Part shown: in pieces, positions 7,740 through 17,586 of the stretch
How positions within the stretch are numbered: position 1 is the stretch's first letter
Layout of the letters: each line of letters starts with the position of its first letter
The notes under the pieces: model-generated
The model's input: only the letters and a program-made list of their open reading frames with translations
Database searches by the model: none
Told to the model about the DNA's origin: nothing
Program-made: the position numbers and the translations under genes
NCBI RefSeq assembly: GCF_023684405.1
Contig: NZ_JAGSOI010000004.1
Location: 1 to 64,000 of the forward strand
DNA from: Methanococcoides seepicolus
GTDB taxonomy: Archaea; Halobacteriota; Methanosarcinia; Methanosarcinales; Methanosarcinaceae
Direction of reading: 5' to 3'
DNA length: 64,000 nucleotides

Positions 7740-8252
7740 TCACATCACAAGAGCTGACCTTCCACTACCTTTTATTTCCATCCCCTCATGCTCCAGAAGC
7801 AGGACCTTGTTTTCCAGACCACTTGAGAATCCGGTGAGCTTTCCTGAAGAACCGATCACCCGATGACACGGAATGATGATCAGTATAGGATTTGCACCGA
7901 TAGCACCCCCTACGGCCCGCTCAGCTTTCGGCCTACCGATCATTTTTGCAATATCGGCATAGGTCACAGTCGTTCCAAGCGGTATTTCTGTGAGGGCATC
8001 CCATACCAGCTTCTGAAAGCAAGTGCCTTCGGGAGTCAATCTGATGTCGAACTCTTTCAAATTACCTTTGAAATATTGCCCCAATTGTTCCTTAACATCT
8101 GAAAAAAGAACTTCATCACGAATCCAGTCTGAAGGAATGATAAAGTCATTCTTGCCTTTGATCAGACATACTTTTTTCAAGCCGTCATTGTCGCCTGTGA
8201 TAAGGAGCTCACCCACAAGGCCTGTTTGCATTAGATCGTAGTACATGTTCAT
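7740..8252 (-). CDS. ogt: Methylated-DNA-protein cysteine methyltransferase
   Basis: This protein repairs O6-alkylguanine by transferring the alkyl group to its own cysteine. The active site motif IIPCHRVIG is present, with LTGFSSGLENKVLLLEHEG behind it and the DNA-binding helix TTVTYADIAKMIGRPKAERA in front. The N-terminal domain is short and poorly conserved, as is common. I place the start at the ATG at 8252 (MNMYYDLMQ), after the stop of the upstream MFS gene at 8284. The open frame extends to 8309 but would overlap that gene. Both genes read on the minus strand 31 bp apart and may share a transcript. The length of 170 aa is normal. Confidence 0.9.
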   Translation of the reverse strand: MNMYYDLMQTGLVGELLITGDNDGLKKVCLIKGKNDFIIPSDWIRDEVLFSDVKEQLGQYFKGNLKEFDIRLTPEGTCFQKLVWDALTEIPLGTTVTYADIAKMIGRPKAERAVGGAIGANPILIIIPCHRVIGSSGKLTGFSSGLENKVLLLEHEGMEIKGSGRSALVM

Positions 8253-8283
8253 TTCTTTGTTATTTGTATTATATAGACAGATA

Positions 8284-9438
8284 TCAATCGAACCATCCCC
8301 TGACTGCAAATGTGGTCACCGCCACTATCAGACCGAAAATACCTGCCAAAAGGAAAACTGTTTGCAGACCGAAGTAGAGCAGTACCACACCCAGCAGCAC
8401 CGGTGCAGCGCTTTGTCCCAGATATTTCATGGTATTGTGAATGGACAGAACACCACCCCTTGCCCTCGCAGGTGAGATCTGTATGATCTGCGAGTCAATA
8501 CTGGCCTGTGCAAGACCAAAACCGGCACCGAAGAAAAGAAGAAGCAGGAACAGGACAGGAAGCTGAACATTCAGAGAGATGAGAAATATCGGTACACCCA
8601 TAAGGATAAAACCGGACCCTATGAGCACTGGAAGCGATAGCCTTGTAGCAAGCTTCTTTATGTTGGAAGCCACCAGAATGATAGCAAATCCCTGAATGGA
8701 GAGCACAAGCCCTGCTTCCTTTGCAGCGAACCCGAATACTTCCTGCAGCATGAACGGAATGTAAACCACAATTGAGAATAGCAGGAAGAAGATCGCGAAA
8801 CTTAAGAAGACCGTATAAGCAATTCTCTTGTCCTTCAATGCCCGAAGCGCTTCGCCAAGCCCTTTGGCATTTTCATGGTGCCCAGGATCTTTTGTTTCCG
8901 GAAGCAACACCCACACCAGAAGGGCAAATGGCAGGGAGAGGACGTAGAACAGGAACGGATAGTTCCACCCCACTGTGGCCAGACCTCCACCAATAAGAGG
9001 TGCCGTAACAGAACCAATGGCTATGGCCATACTTATCCTTCCCATGGATTGAATACGGTCAAGCCCTTCATAGACATCCCCTATGACCAGCATTATCAGT
9101 GACATCATACCGGCTATCCCTATACCCTGAACGAACCTCAACACAAGCAACGTTTCAAGGTCCATCGCAAAGAAACTGAAATACCCCATCAGACCGTTGA
9201 GAACAAGACAGGGAACAAGGATGGTCTTCCTATTGACCCTGTCCACAAAATGGCCAATTACCAGCGAAAAGATGGCTGTGGAGATGGTATAGACGGTCAT
9301 CAACTGTGCAACTTCGTGGGGCATCCTGCCAAGCGGTCCAACCATCTGCGGAAGGACAGGAGCAAGTATAGCACCACCTGCCATTGCAAAGAAGGCGGTT
9401 GCTGCAAGGAATGCAAGGTGATAGGGTTTGAATTGCAT
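8284..9438 (-). CDS. Major facilitator superfamily transporter
   Basis: 384-aa membrane protein with about 12 hydrophobic helices. The loop between helices 2 and 3, GHFVDRVNRKTIL, is the MFS motif A, and the N-terminal LAPVLPQMVGPLG with its early proline-rich turn resembles drug:H+ antiporters of the DHA1 type. The substrate cannot be read from the sequence; multidrug or metabolite export is plausible. A loop of about 20 charged residues (PETKDPGHHENAKGLGEALR) separates the two halves. The gene is followed by ogt on the same strand. Confidence 0.85.
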   Translation of the reverse strand: MQFKPYHLAFLAATAFFAMAGGAILAPVLPQMVGPLGRMPHEVAQLMTVYTISTAIFSLVIGHFVDRVNRKTILVPCLVLNGLMGYFSFFAMDLETLLVLRFVQGIGIAGMMSLIMLVIGDVYEGLDRIQSMGRISMAIAIGSVTAPLIGGGLATVGWNYPFLFYVLSLPFALLVWVLLPETKDPGHHENAKGLGEALRALKDKRIAYTVFLSFAIFFLLFSIVVYIPFMLQEVFGFAAKEAGLVLSIQGFAIILVASNIKKLATRLSLPVLIGSGFILMGVPIFLISLNVQLPVLFLLLLFFGAGFGLAQASIDSQIIQISPARARGGVLSIHNTMKYLGQSAAPVLLGVVLLYFGLQTVFLLAGIFGLIVAVTTFAVRGWFD

Positions 9439-9600
9439 TTTTAGAGATCCTTGGAGAGTTTGGTCTTAGATAGGATATGATGTTTAATTAACTGCACTGT
9501 ACCACCAGGAAAGAGAGAAAAGGGTAATGGGAAGAGGAAAAACAAAAAGGAAATACTTGTCGAAGATTGAACGCTCATATAGTCTTGGCCGGTGAAAATC

Positions 9601-9634
9601 ATACACGAACTTGATAGGCCCTGAGATCGTGTAT
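9601..9634. repeat. 8-bp inverted repeat in intergenic region
   Basis: ATACACGA (9601-9608) and TCGTGTAT (9627-9634) form a perfect inverted repeat with an 18-base spacer. It lies between the MFS gene start (9438) and the small membrane protein gene, about 165 bp upstream of the MFS start codon on the minus strand. It could be an operator or a hairpin. The rest of 9439-9672 holds no convincing gene. Confidence 0.35.
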
Positions 9635-9672
9635 TTCGCTGGCAGAAGACATTCATCATAACATACTAAACT

Positions 9673-9894
9673 TTAATAAAGATAGAAAGCGATCAATGCA
9701 GACAGAAGTGTTGAGAAGACACAAAGAAGAAGATAAACGATAGCAAATGCCACTTTGAAATTTCCATCATAAAACTTTTTTAGAGTTACATATGCTGCCA
9801 GATAAAATGCAACACATAGAATTATAAAAAATGAATAGTCCAAAAATGAAGGTGTAGAGCCATAATAACCTACAACATAATCATTAGATACCAA
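9673..9894 (-). CDS. Small two-helix membrane protein, unknown
   Basis: 73-aa open frame with two hydrophobic segments (FIILCVAFYLAAYVTL and VAFAIVYLLLCVFSTLLSAL) separated by KKFYDGNFK, which suggests a hairpin membrane topology. I do not recognise the family. It lies alone between the MFS gene and tRNA-Thr. Its amino-acid composition is consistent with a real small membrane protein, but AT-rich sequence often gives such frames by chance. The start MVSNDY is the only ATG. Confidence 0.45.
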   Translation of the reverse strand: MVSNDYVVGYYGSTPSFLDYSFFIILCVAFYLAAYVTLKKFYDGNFKVAFAIVYLLLCVFSTLLSALIAFYLY

Positions 9895-10061
9895 CCATTA
9901 TCACCTTCCATCACATATGTTGATATTTTATATAACTGTTCCTTTTTGTTACAAAGATGCCGGGTGCCGTAGCCTAGACACAAATATTCAGAATAATCGA
10001 ACATAAGAAAAATTACAATAGAAGTATTAGAAGCAGAAAATAACATATACAGAGAGAAAAA

Positions 10062-10135
10062 AGCCTCGGGCGTGATTTGAACACGCGACCTAGTGATTAC
10101 AAATCACTCGCTCTGCCGGGCTGAGCCACCGAGGC
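10062..10135 (-). tRNA. tRNA-Thr(TGT)
   Basis: The minus strand folds into a complete cloverleaf. The acceptor stem is GCCTCGG/CCGAGGC, the D stem GCTC/GAGC, the anticodon stem AGTGA/TCACT with loop TTTGTAA (anticodon TGT), the variable loop AGGTC, and the T stem GCGTG/CACGC with loop TTCAAAT. The discriminator base is T, as usual for archaeal tRNA-Thr. CCA is not encoded and there is no intron. Confidence 0.95.
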
Positions 10136-10209
10136 GCTATTGAAACGTACCCATACAATGCATAATAACAAATAAATGTTATGGTTGAATGTAGAGTGGT
10201 AGATATACT

Positions 10210-10761
10210 ATGTGGCAAGAAATGGCAAAATTCGGGAAAAAGCTTGTGGACCACGGGCTTGTAGAGTCTAATTTCGGGAACATCAGTGTGCGTGTTGGAA
10301 GAAGTATGATAATAACACGGACAGGTGCGGCACTGGATGAGATAGAGGAGAAAAGTGTGGTAGAAGTGCCCATCGAAAATACATCAGCGCTTGACGTACT
10401 GGCATCTTCAGAGGCATCGGTCCATCGTAACATCTATCAGGGAACTGATGCAAAAGCGATCGTTCATGCGCATTGCCCCTATTCCGTCACACAGACGCTC
10501 ATTACGGATTCGGATAAGATAATACCTATTGACAGTGAAGGAAAGCTTTTCCTGAAGGAGATACCCATCGTTAAAGGCGGTATCGGTTCTAAAGAAGTAG
10601 GAGAAGGAGCTGTTAAGGCGTTTGAAGAGCATCGAGGAATGGTAGTCTACAGCCATGGACCGTTCGCAATAGGTGAGACACTATCAGAAGCATACATAAT
10701 AATGACACAGATCGAACATTCATGCAGAATAAAGTATCTTGTAGACCTTGCCAAAAAATAA
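10210..10761 (+). CDS. Class II aldolase (fuculose-phosphate aldolase-like)
   Basis: 183-aa class II aldolase/adducin-family enzyme. Zinc ligands are visible at H86 and H88 (IVHAHCP) and H149 (YSHGPF), and the acid/base Glu of the family at about E68 (ASSEAS). The N-terminal SNFGNISVRV and the ITRTGAALDEI segment are typical. In methanogens the fuculose-1-phosphate aldolase homologue is known to supply lactaldehyde, used toward lactate for coenzyme F420, so that is a plausible role. Substrate specificity cannot be read from the sequence. The gene begins 74 bp from the divergently placed tRNA and is followed by a CDP-alcohol phosphatidyltransferase gene. Confidence 0.85.
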   Translation: MWQEMAKFGKKLVDHGLVESNFGNISVRVGRSMIITRTGAALDEIEEKSVVEVPIENTSALDVLASSEASVHRNIYQGTDAKAIVHAHCPYSVTQTLITDSDKIIPIDSEGKLFLKEIPIVKGGIGSKEVGEGAVKAFEEHRGMVVYSHGPFAIGETLSEAYIIMTQIEHSCRIKYLVDLAKK

Positions 10762-10844
10762 ATCCATACGAAAAGAACCAAAAAAACTAATAGTCAATAT
10801 ACGATAATAGACTCCTAATATTATTGAACATACAAGGAACAGCC

Positions 10845-11453
10845 ATGACCATTGATTCATTCAGACCGGCAGCTACAAGGATACTCGACCCGATAGCAAG
10901 AAGCGTAGCGAACAAAGGCATATCACCAAACGCTCTCTCAGTGGGTTCACTGGTATGCGCTGCACTTGCAGGTATCTCATTCTATTTTTCTGTGGACAAC
11001 CCCTTAAGTGCACTCATAGCGATATTATTTGTTGCCCTTAACTCATTCCTTGATGCCCTCGATGGTGCAGTCGCAAGGTACCTTCGCAAAGACAGTAAAA
11101 AAGGCGATTTCCTTGACCATGTCATTGACAGATATTCCGATGTTTTCATAATATGCGGAATGTTCTTCGGAGGACATGTCCATTGGCAGATAGGCACCAT
11201 AGCCATTGTCTGTGTACTTCTGACCAGCTATCTTGGAACCCAGGCACAGGCACTGGGTATCGGCAGGTTCTATGGCGGCATCATGGGTCGGGCTGACAGG
11301 CTTGTACTGATACTGATAGCATCCCTTGCCTACTACATCTACAGTGAAGCGATCTTCGGATACACGATCATCGGGTGGTCTCTCGTAGTGATAGCCATTG
11401 GCAGCCATATTACAGCCATACAGAGAATGGGCAGCATATGGAAGCGCCTCTGA
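10845..11453 (+). CDS. CDP-alcohol phosphatidyltransferase (archaetidylinositol-phosphate synthase-like)
   Basis: Integral membrane enzyme that joins a CDP-activated archaeol lipid to a polar head group. The family signature D-G-x2-A-R-x8-G-x3-D-x3-D is seen in DALDGAVARYLRKDSKKGDF with the following LDHVIDRYSD. About six hydrophobic helices follow. I start at the ATG at 10845 (MTIDSFRPAA), preceded by AAGGAA; the longer open frame begins with a TTG. The closest archaeal relatives are archaetidylinositol-phosphate synthases, so inositol-1-phosphate is the likely acceptor, by inference. The product of 202 aa has the usual length. Confidence 0.8.
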   Translation: MTIDSFRPAATRILDPIARSVANKGISPNALSVGSLVCAALAGISFYFSVDNPLSALIAILFVALNSFLDALDGAVARYLRKDSKKGDFLDHVIDRYSDVFIICGMFFGGHVHWQIGTIAIVCVLLTSYLGTQAQALGIGRFYGGIMGRADRLVLILIASLAYYIYSEAIFGYTIIGWSLVVIAIGSHITAIQRMGSIWKRL

Positions 11454-11522
11454 GACATGACATATTGACCCATCTGATCGTTCTGGAATAGTTTAAAGTA
11501 GAGCAAAGACCATCTAAAAATT

Positions 11523-11963
11523 ATGCAGTCCACTGAAGTAAAATATGAATATCTTGAACATACTGCGGATGCAAAGTTCAGAGCCTACGGCAAAACAAAG
11601 GAAGATGCTTTTGCAAATGCTGCGGAAGCTATGTTCAATGTGATGATAAATACATCAAAAGTGGACTGCAAGCACAGAGAAGATATCATCGTCAATGCAC
11701 CAGAGATCGATGAACTGCTTGTTGAGTGGCTCTCAGAGCTTCTATTTCTTTTCGAAGTGGATTTCCTCGCATTCGGGGAGTTCAAGGTTGAAAATATAAC
11801 AGAAAAGGATGGAGAATTCGAATTATCAGGTCATGCATGCGGTGAAGAGATAGACCTTGAAAGGCATGAGATCGATACAGAGGTCAAGGCAGTGACATAC
11901 AATGATCTGAGAGTGGAAGAGACCGAGAACGGATCCATGGTCCAGGTCACTGTCGATACATGA
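11523..11963 (+). CDS. Archease, activator of RNA ligase RtcB
   Basis: 146-aa archease. The N-terminal YEYLEHTADAKFRAYG and the metal-binding Asp/His region (HTAD), the central PEIDELLVEWLSELLFLFE and the C-terminal KAVTYNDLRVEE segment are diagnostic. Archease speeds guanylylation and multiple turnover of RtcB, and the gene directly precedes rtcB here (57 bp), so the two form the tRNA splicing and RNA repair ligase unit. No oddities were seen. Confidence 0.95.
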   Translation: MQSTEVKYEYLEHTADAKFRAYGKTKEDAFANAAEAMFNVMINTSKVDCKHREDIIVNAPEIDELLVEWLSELLFLFEVDFLAFGEFKVENITEKDGEFELSGHACGEEIDLERHEIDTEVKAVTYNDLRVEETENGSMVQVTVDT

Positions 11964-12020
11964 AATTAACGAATATTATCGATGATACACTAAGAACAAT
12001 ATCATCAAGGGGTGGGATAC

Positions 12021-13481
12021 ATGGAAAGCGGAAATAAAATAACTGATTTGCTCACGAAGATAGATGATAATATCTGGGAGATACCTGAGGACTACTCGCC
12101 TGGAATGAACGTTCCGGGAAGGATATACCTTTCAGAGAAGCTCATCCGGGACCTCGAGCCGGAAACACTTGACCAGGTGGCAAATGTGGCAAAATTACCG
12201 GGGATACAGAAATTCTCCATGGCAATGCCTGATGCCCATCTGGGCTACGGTTTCCCCATAGGAGGCGTTGCAGCCTTTGATGAAGAGGAAGGAGTTATCA
12301 GCCCGGGAGGCGTGGGTTTTGATATTAACTGCGGTGTAAGGCTTTTACGATCCAACCTTACGGTCGATGAGGTCCGCCCGAAGATGAAAGAACTTACAGA
12401 GAGGATGTTCGAGGCAGTGCCATCGGGTGTCGGGTCAAAAAGCCGTCTGAGAGTTACAGACAGCGAACTCGATGATATATTCCTGCATGGCTCGAAGTGG
12501 GCAGTGGAGAACGGTTATGGGGAAAAGACCGACCTTGAGCACTGTGAAGGCGGCGGGTGTATCGAAGGCGGAGATATTGGTCACATAAGCATCAAGGCAC
12601 GAAAGAGGGGGAGACCACAAGCGGGAACCCTTGGAAGCGGGAATCATTTCCTTGAAGTGCAATATGTTGATAAGATATATGACCAGGAGGCTGCTGATGC
12701 TTTTGGACTGGAAGAAGGTCAGGTCAGTTTTATGATACATTGCGGTTCACGCGGCACAGGTCATCAGATCTGTACGGACCATATCAAGACGATGTCACAG
12801 GCTTCGAAGAAATACGGCATACAACTTCCAGATAAGCAACTCGCATGTGCTCCGGCGCAGTCCGAAGAAGCACAGAACTACTTCGGGTCAATGATATGTG
12901 CCGCCAACTATGCGTGGAACAACCGCCAGATGATCACGCACTGGACAAGGGATGTTATCGCAGACACATTCAGGTCGGATATTGACGAGCTGGGATTAGA
13001 ACTTGTCTATGATGTGGCACACAACGTGGCAAAGCTCGAAGAGCATGAGGTTGACGGCAAAAAGAAGAACGTCTACGTCCACCGTAAAGGTGCTACAAGG
13101 GCATTCCCAAGGGGACATAAGGAAGTTCCTTTAAAATATCGTGATGTCGGGCAGCCTGTGCTTATCCCCGGAAGCATGGGCACAGCATCCTATGTACTTC
13201 ACGGAGGAGATCGATCAATGGACATCTCGTTCGGAAGTGCATGTCATGGTGCCGGCAGGGTGATGAGCCGTTCACATGCTAAAAAGGAGTTCCAAGGAGA
13301 AGATATCAAGATGCAACTTGAGAAAAGGGGCATTACGGTCAGGTCTGCACATCCAGCTGTCATTGCAGAAGAAGCTCCCGGCGTTTACAAATCCAGTAGC
13401 GAAGTGGTCAATGTGGTCCACGAACTGGATATCGCAAGAAAGGTAGCAAAAATGATGCCCATGGGCGTTATTAAAGGCTGA
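12021..13481 (+). CDS. rtcB: RtcB, 3'-phosphate/5'-hydroxyl RNA ligase
   Basis: 486-aa RNA ligase that seals tRNA exon halves after intron removal. Metal and guanylate-binding motifs are present: [23 protein letters not shown] with the metal-binding Cys, [22 protein letters not shown], and the C-terminal [11 protein letters not shown] with the His that takes GMP. The frame opens with GTG at 12012, but the ATG at 12021 has the ribosome binding site AGGGGTGG before it and is preferred. No intein interrupts the gene. It follows archease. Confidence 0.95.
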   Translation: MESGNKITDLLTKIDDNIWEIPEDYSPGMNVPGRIYLSEKLIRDLEPETLDQVANVAKLPGIQKFSMAMPDAHLGYGFPIGGVAAFDEEEGVISPGGVGFDINCGVRLLRSNLTVDEVRPKMKELTERMFEAVPSGVGSKSRLRVTDSELDDIFLHGSKWAVENGYGEKTDLEHCEGGGCIEGGDIGHISIKARKRGRPQAGTLGSGNHFLEVQYVDKIYDQEAADAFGLEEGQVSFMIHCGSRGTGHQICTDHIKTMSQASKKYGIQLPDKQLACAPAQSEEAQNYFGSMICAANYAWNNRQMITHWTRDVIADTFRSDIDELGLELVYDVAHNVAKLEEHEVDGKKKNVYVHRKGATRAFPRGHKEVPLKYRDVGQPVLIPGSMGTASYVLHGGDRSMDISFGSACHGAGRVMSRSHAKKEFQGEDIKMQLEKRGITVRSAHPAVIAEEAPGVYKSSSEVVNVVHELDIARKVAKMMPMGVIKG

Positions 13482-13837
13482 TATGTAAAAGATATGTTAA
13501 GGATATAAGGGCGACATGAATATATTGGCCCTTATATCGTATGGCATCAGACTAATTTATCAAAAAAGCAAAGCTTTCAGGTCAATACCACAAAAGAAGA
13601 TAACAAGAGAGTGAGGAAACGGTTGTTTGAGGGGATGAATGGTTTGCTTGATTACAGTCATTTACAACACAAAAGTTTGCAAGCAATCTTCCCGTTTCCT
13701 CAATATAAAGATTGATATAATATTATTTAAAGCTGATTGGTACCATTTAAATATAAAAGTTGTTATGCCAACAATTCGATGCCGAAACATATTTTCGACC
13801 GATACTATTTTTAAGTGCAATACATAATCTTGCGTCC
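13482..13837 (+). other. Gene-free interval with nested inverted repeat
   Basis: No convincing reading frame. Inside lies a long-range inverted repeat, TGAGGAAACGG (13612-13622) and CCGTTTCCTCA (13692-13702), 11 bp perfect. A second pairing lies inside it, TTGCTTG (13644-13650) with CAAGCAA (13680-13686). The pair would fold a 91-nt RNA with an internal loop. An AT-rich element TTTAAATATAAAA near 13747 is a TATA-box candidate for the PUA-domain gene at 13838. Whether the inverted repeat is a small RNA or a processed leader is unknown. Confidence 0.4.
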
Positions 13838-14308
13838 ATGGATAAAAATGCGAAAATGCTGAAAAAAGTTCGTGTCATGGCTGACTACCAGTTTGGAAAA
13901 GGATGCGGAGAAATTCTGTTCCCCGAGGACTCAACATTCCAGCTCTCAAGGACAAAACGTATCCGACAGATAATGAGCCAAGGCAAACGTATTGCGACCG
14001 TAAGAGCAAGGGATGGAACTTTCACATTGAGCATGGATGCTGCAACAGTTATACACAAACACATACCTGCGCCAGGTTCAAGGGTCACTGTCTGTGATGA
14101 TGCTGTGCCTTTCGTCTCCAAGGGCAAGACCACATTTGCAAAACATGTAACTGCCATAGACCCTGAACTTCGGAGCGGGGATGAGGTCATCGTTGTCGAT
14201 GAGAACGACATGGTTATCGCAACAGGACAGTTGGTGTTGTCCCCTGAAGAGATCGAAGCCCTTGATACCGGTGCCGCGGTCGATGTCAGGTGCGGATGCG
14301 AACAATGA
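13838..14308 (+). CDS. PUA-domain RNA-binding protein
   Basis: 156-aa protein. The C-terminal half (FTLSMDAATVIHKHIPAPGS, PFVSKGKTTFAKHV, LRSGDEVIVVDEND, MVIATGQLVLSPEEI) is a PUA domain, the RNA-binding module found in pseudouridine synthases and archaeosine transglycosylases. The N-terminal MLKKVRVMADYQFGKGCGEI matches the small archaeal proteins that consist of a pre-PUA and PUA domain. The precise RNA target is not known. I start at ATG 13838; the longer frame upstream is AT-rich and unlikely to be translated. A role in RNA modification or translation is inferred from the domain. Confidence 0.8.
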   Translation: MDKNAKMLKKVRVMADYQFGKGCGEILFPEDSTFQLSRTKRIRQIMSQGKRIATVRARDGTFTLSMDAATVIHKHIPAPGSRVTVCDDAVPFVSKGKTTFAKHVTAIDPELRSGDEVIVVDENDMVIATGQLVLSPEEIEALDTGAAVDVRCGCEQ

Positions 14309-14470
14309 GCTTTCTCTTGCAAAACAGCAGGCAGACTTCAAAATCTACACATAGCAACAGGTTAAATAAGCTGATAGAGCATACATAATCTCAAATCATC
14401 CCCACCGGAGAGTGAAAATATCGCAGAAGAGGGACTCCTGAAGACATTTGTCATTCCTGACAATACAAAA

Positions 14471-15301
14471 ATGGAAGAACGGAACATCGTTCTTGATGGT
14501 GATATCGTAGTGGGCAACCATTCCGACATACGCTATGGAATTATCGCCAAAGCTGCCATACTCGGTGAAAGGGTAGAGGTTTCAGGTGACATAGTTGCCA
14601 GCTCAGATGTAAGGATAGATATCTGGTCACACATCGGTGGGAACGTCAAGACAAAAGAGAACGCTTACATCGGTGAGTTCGTCACCATTGATGGAAGGCT
14701 CGTTGTAAAAGGCGACCTTGACATTGGAAATGATGTGAAGATCAGCAGCGGTTTCGAAGCAAAGGGCTGGATCGTTGTAAGGAACCCGATTCCTGTTATA
14801 GCATACCTGTTCCTTTATTTGACAGAACTTTTACGCATGGGCAAGGATGAAGAGGTCGAAAAGGCGCTTGATGAGCTTTTCGATGAAGAAGTAGAGACCA
14901 TAGGAAATCTCGCCATGATCGTCCCGAACGGTTCTAAGATATCCATAGATTCCATCAGAGTACCAGCCACAGCGTCCATAGGCAACAATTGTCGCCTTGT
15001 CGGCAATATCCGTGCTTCCACACTCGAGATGGGAAATGATACTACGCTTTATGGAAGTATCCGCACCCTTAATACAGTGGACCTCGGGGAAGATAATATC
15101 ATACACGGGAACATTGTATCCAGAGGTGATATATACATCAACAAGGGAACACATGTTCTTGGTGAGATAAATGCCAATTCCATAAAGATACACGAAAGTG
15201 CACGTGTTGACGGTGTCATGAGAGCACCCGGAGGAATTATCTTCGTAAGGGAAGATAATGAGATCCTCAATGAAAATGAACTTATGACGCTTGATATTTG
15301 A
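14471..15301 (+). CDS. Polymer-forming/beta-helix protein, function unknown
   Basis: 276-aa protein with many short repeats of the kind seen in bactofilins and left-handed beta-helix proteins: IVLDGDIVVGNHSDI, ILGERVEVSGDIVAS, NVKTKENAYIGEFV, and after the middle LVGNIRASTLEMG, LYGSIRTLNTVDLG, IHGNIVSRGDIYI. A central insertion contains a hydrophobic helix (VIAYLFLYLTELLRMG) and an acidic segment, so part of the protein may touch the membrane. Function is not recognised; a structural or acyltransferase-like role is possible. An ATG at 14471 starts it. The frame stays open upstream to 14378 but offers no other start codon. Confidence 0.6.
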   Translation: MEERNIVLDGDIVVGNHSDIRYGIIAKAAILGERVEVSGDIVASSDVRIDIWSHIGGNVKTKENAYIGEFVTIDGRLVVKGDLDIGNDVKISSGFEAKGWIVVRNPIPVIAYLFLYLTELLRMGKDEEVEKALDELFDEEVETIGNLAMIVPNGSKISIDSIRVPATASIGNNCRLVGNIRASTLEMGNDTTLYGSIRTLNTVDLGEDNIIHGNIVSRGDIYINKGTHVLGEINANSIKIHESARVDGVMRAPGGIIFVREDNEILNENELMTLDI

Positions 15302-15328
15302 CCATTACTAACTATTTAGAGGCTTTTT

Positions 15329-16501
15329 ATGACCAAAGAGACAACTCTATCAAAAGATTATAATTCAATCGTTGAAAAGGATTCAAAGTATGTAATGCAG
15401 ACATACACTCGCCAGCCATTAGCACTTGAAAGCGGACAGGGTTCAATAGTCCGTGATATTGAGGGCAGGGAATATATCGACTGCGTTGCAGGTATCGCTG
15501 TGAACAATGTTGGACACTGCCACCCGAAAGTGGTCGAAGCTCTCAGCAAGCAGGCAGGCAAGCTCATACACACGTCCAATCTCTATTACACGGACGTCCA
15601 GGCAAACTTTGCTGAAGAACTTGTAAATATTTCAGGCATGGGACGTGTATTTTTCTGCAATTCCGGAACCGAAGCCGTGGAAGCTGCAATGAAACTGGCA
15701 AGGGTTGCCACCGGCAAGAAAGAATTCATCGCTGCCGAGAACTCATTCCACGGAAGGACCATGGGTTCACTGACAGTCACATACAAATCCATTTACAGGA
15801 CACCTTTCGAGCCACTTATACAGGGAGAGAGATTCGTAGCCTATAACGATGCACAGGCCATAAGGGATACAATTACAGAAGATACTGCTGCCGTCATTGT
15901 AGAGCCTATACAGGGAGAAGGCGGCATAAATGTGCCTTCCGATGAATACCTGAGAGAAGTGCGTGAGATATGTGATGAGAACGAGATGCTCCTGATATTC
16001 GATGAAGTGCAGACAGGATTTGGAAGGACAGGTAAATGGTTCTGCAAGGACCATTCAAAGGTCGAACCGGATATCATGACCATGGCAAAGGCTATCGGCG
16101 GCGGATTCCCAATGGGCGCTATTGTGGCACGTGATGGAATTTCATTTGGAAAGAGCCAGCATGCTGCAACTTTCGGTGGAGGACCACTTGCTTGTGCCTC
16201 AGCTCTGGCATCTATCAATGTAATAAAGGATGAGAAGCTGGTGGAACGCTCGGCAGAGATGGGGCAATACTTCATGGACAAGCTCAATTCCCTTGATAAC
16301 GACAGCATTGTCGAAGTTCGTGGACGCGGTCTTATGATCGGTGTAGAAATAAACAAGGCTTGTGCAGACATCGTAGACCTTGCAAGGGATAATGGCATTC
16401 TCTTAAACTGCACCTCCGAGAAGGTACTCCGCATAGCACCTCCACTGATCATTACAAAGGAACAGATAGACAAGGTGGTCGAGATCATTGCCCAGATATG
16501 A
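15329..16501 (+). CDS. argD: Acetylornithine aminotransferase
   Basis: 390-aa class III aminotransferase. Landmarks are [68 protein letters not shown] and the pyridoxal-phosphate lysine in [15 protein letters not shown]. It is the ArgD type, converting N-acetylglutamate semialdehyde to N-acetylornithine in arginine synthesis; other class III substrates cannot be excluded. The end overlaps the start of hisC by 14 bp, so two amino-acid biosynthesis genes share a transcript. Confidence 0.85.
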   Translation: MTKETTLSKDYNSIVEKDSKYVMQTYTRQPLALESGQGSIVRDIEGREYIDCVAGIAVNNVGHCHPKVVEALSKQAGKLIHTSNLYYTDVQANFAEELVNISGMGRVFFCNSGTEAVEAAMKLARVATGKKEFIAAENSFHGRTMGSLTVTYKSIYRTPFEPLIQGERFVAYNDAQAIRDTITEDTAAVIVEPIQGEGGINVPSDEYLREVREICDENEMLLIFDEVQTGFGRTGKWFCKDHSKVEPDIMTMAKAIGGGFPMGAIVARDGISFGKSQHAATFGGGPLACASALASINVIKDEKLVERSAEMGQYFMDKLNSLDNDSIVEVRGRGLMIGVEINKACADIVDLARDNGILLNCTSEKVLRIAPPLIITKEQIDKVVEIIAQI

Positions 16502-17570
16502 ACTGATAAAGGATGAGATAGCATCCATTGCCAAATATGTCCCCGGCAAGTCCATCGAGGATATCGTGCAGACCTACGGGCTTGAACCATCCTCGATCAT
16601 CAAACTCGGATCGAACGAGAACCCGCTCGGACCTTCACCAAAAGCTGTCGAAGCACTCATAGAGAATGCACAGGGAATCAGTATCTACCCTTCAGCAGAT
16701 GCACGCGAACTTGTGGATGCGATATCTGAGTATACAGACATACCTGCAGCCAATATTGTTGCATCCGGTCCCGGGATGGATGGATTGCTGGACGGACTGG
16801 CAAGACTTGTCATAACTAACGGTGACGAAGTGGTGATCACTACCCCTACCTTCTCCTACTATGAGATAGCTGCACGTGCCAACGGTGCAACTACGGTATA
16901 TGTCCAGCGTGAAAAGGACTTTTCGATCAATGTGGATAAATTACTGGCAGCCATCACACCGAACACGAAGATCATCTTCCTGTGTTCTCCAAACAACCCT
17001 TCAGGAAATGTCATTCCTGAAGAAGACATACTGAAGATCGCAGCAGCTACCGATGCACTTGTTTTCGTGGATGAGGCATATGTGGAATTTGCCGAGAAGA
17101 ATGTTGCACATCTTGTACCCCAACATGACAACATCATTGTGGGCAGGACATTTTCAAAGGCATTCGGTCTTGCAGGTATGAGAATGGGATACGGCATCAT
17201 GCCGGAGTGGCTCAGAGAAGAGTACATGAAAATAGCAACCCCCTTCAATGTCAGTACGGCTGCAATGGCCGCAGGGATAGCTGCCCTCTCAGACATCGAA
17301 CATCTGAATAAAAGTATCGAACTTGCAGTTAAAGGAAAGAAGTTCCTTCAGGAAGAATTGCCTTTCAAGGTCTACGATACACAGGCTAACTTCGTACTTG
17401 TCGATGTAGCACCACACAAAGCACGCGATGTCACTAACGAATTGCTCAAAAAGGGCATCATTGTGCGTGACTGCACCTCCTTTGCACATGCCGGCGTATC
17501 ACTCATACGTGTGACCATTGGAACACGAGAACAGAATGAGAAGGTCGTAAAGGCCTTCTCCGATATCTGA
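16488..17570 (+). CDS. hisC: Histidinol-phosphate aminotransferase
   Basis: 360-aa class I/II aminotransferase that forms histidinol phosphate from imidazole-acetol phosphate. Typical segments are [42 protein letters not shown] and the PLP lysine [17 protein letters not shown]. The start codon is TTG at 16488 inside the last codons of argD (14-bp overlap); no in-frame ATG lies nearby that would keep the N-terminus. The overlap implies translational coupling. The homologous N-terminus begins [17 protein letters not shown], which the TTG start preserves. Confidence 0.9.
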   Translation: MPRYELIKDEIASIAKYVPGKSIEDIVQTYGLEPSSIIKLGSNENPLGPSPKAVEALIENAQGISIYPSADARELVDAISEYTDIPAANIVASGPGMDGLLDGLARLVITNGDEVVITTPTFSYYEIAARANGATTVYVQREKDFSINVDKLLAAITPNTKIIFLCSPNNPSGNVIPEEDILKIAAATDALVFVDEAYVEFAEKNVAHLVPQHDNIIVGRTFSKAFGLAGMRMGYGIMPEWLREEYMKIATPFNVSTAAMAAGIAALSDIEHLNKSIELAVKGKKFLQEELPFKVYDTQANFVLVDVAPHKARDVTNELLKKGIIVRDCTSFAHAGVSLIRVTIGTREQNEKVVKAFSDI

Positions 17571-17586
17571 CTGCTACTCTGAGCGG

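Noticed and set aside
9441-9659. 72-aa minus-strand frame next to the MFS gene
   Set aside because: Composition is low complexity (FLFFLFPLPFSLFPGG), it has no ribosome binding site, and it overlaps the probable MFS promoter.
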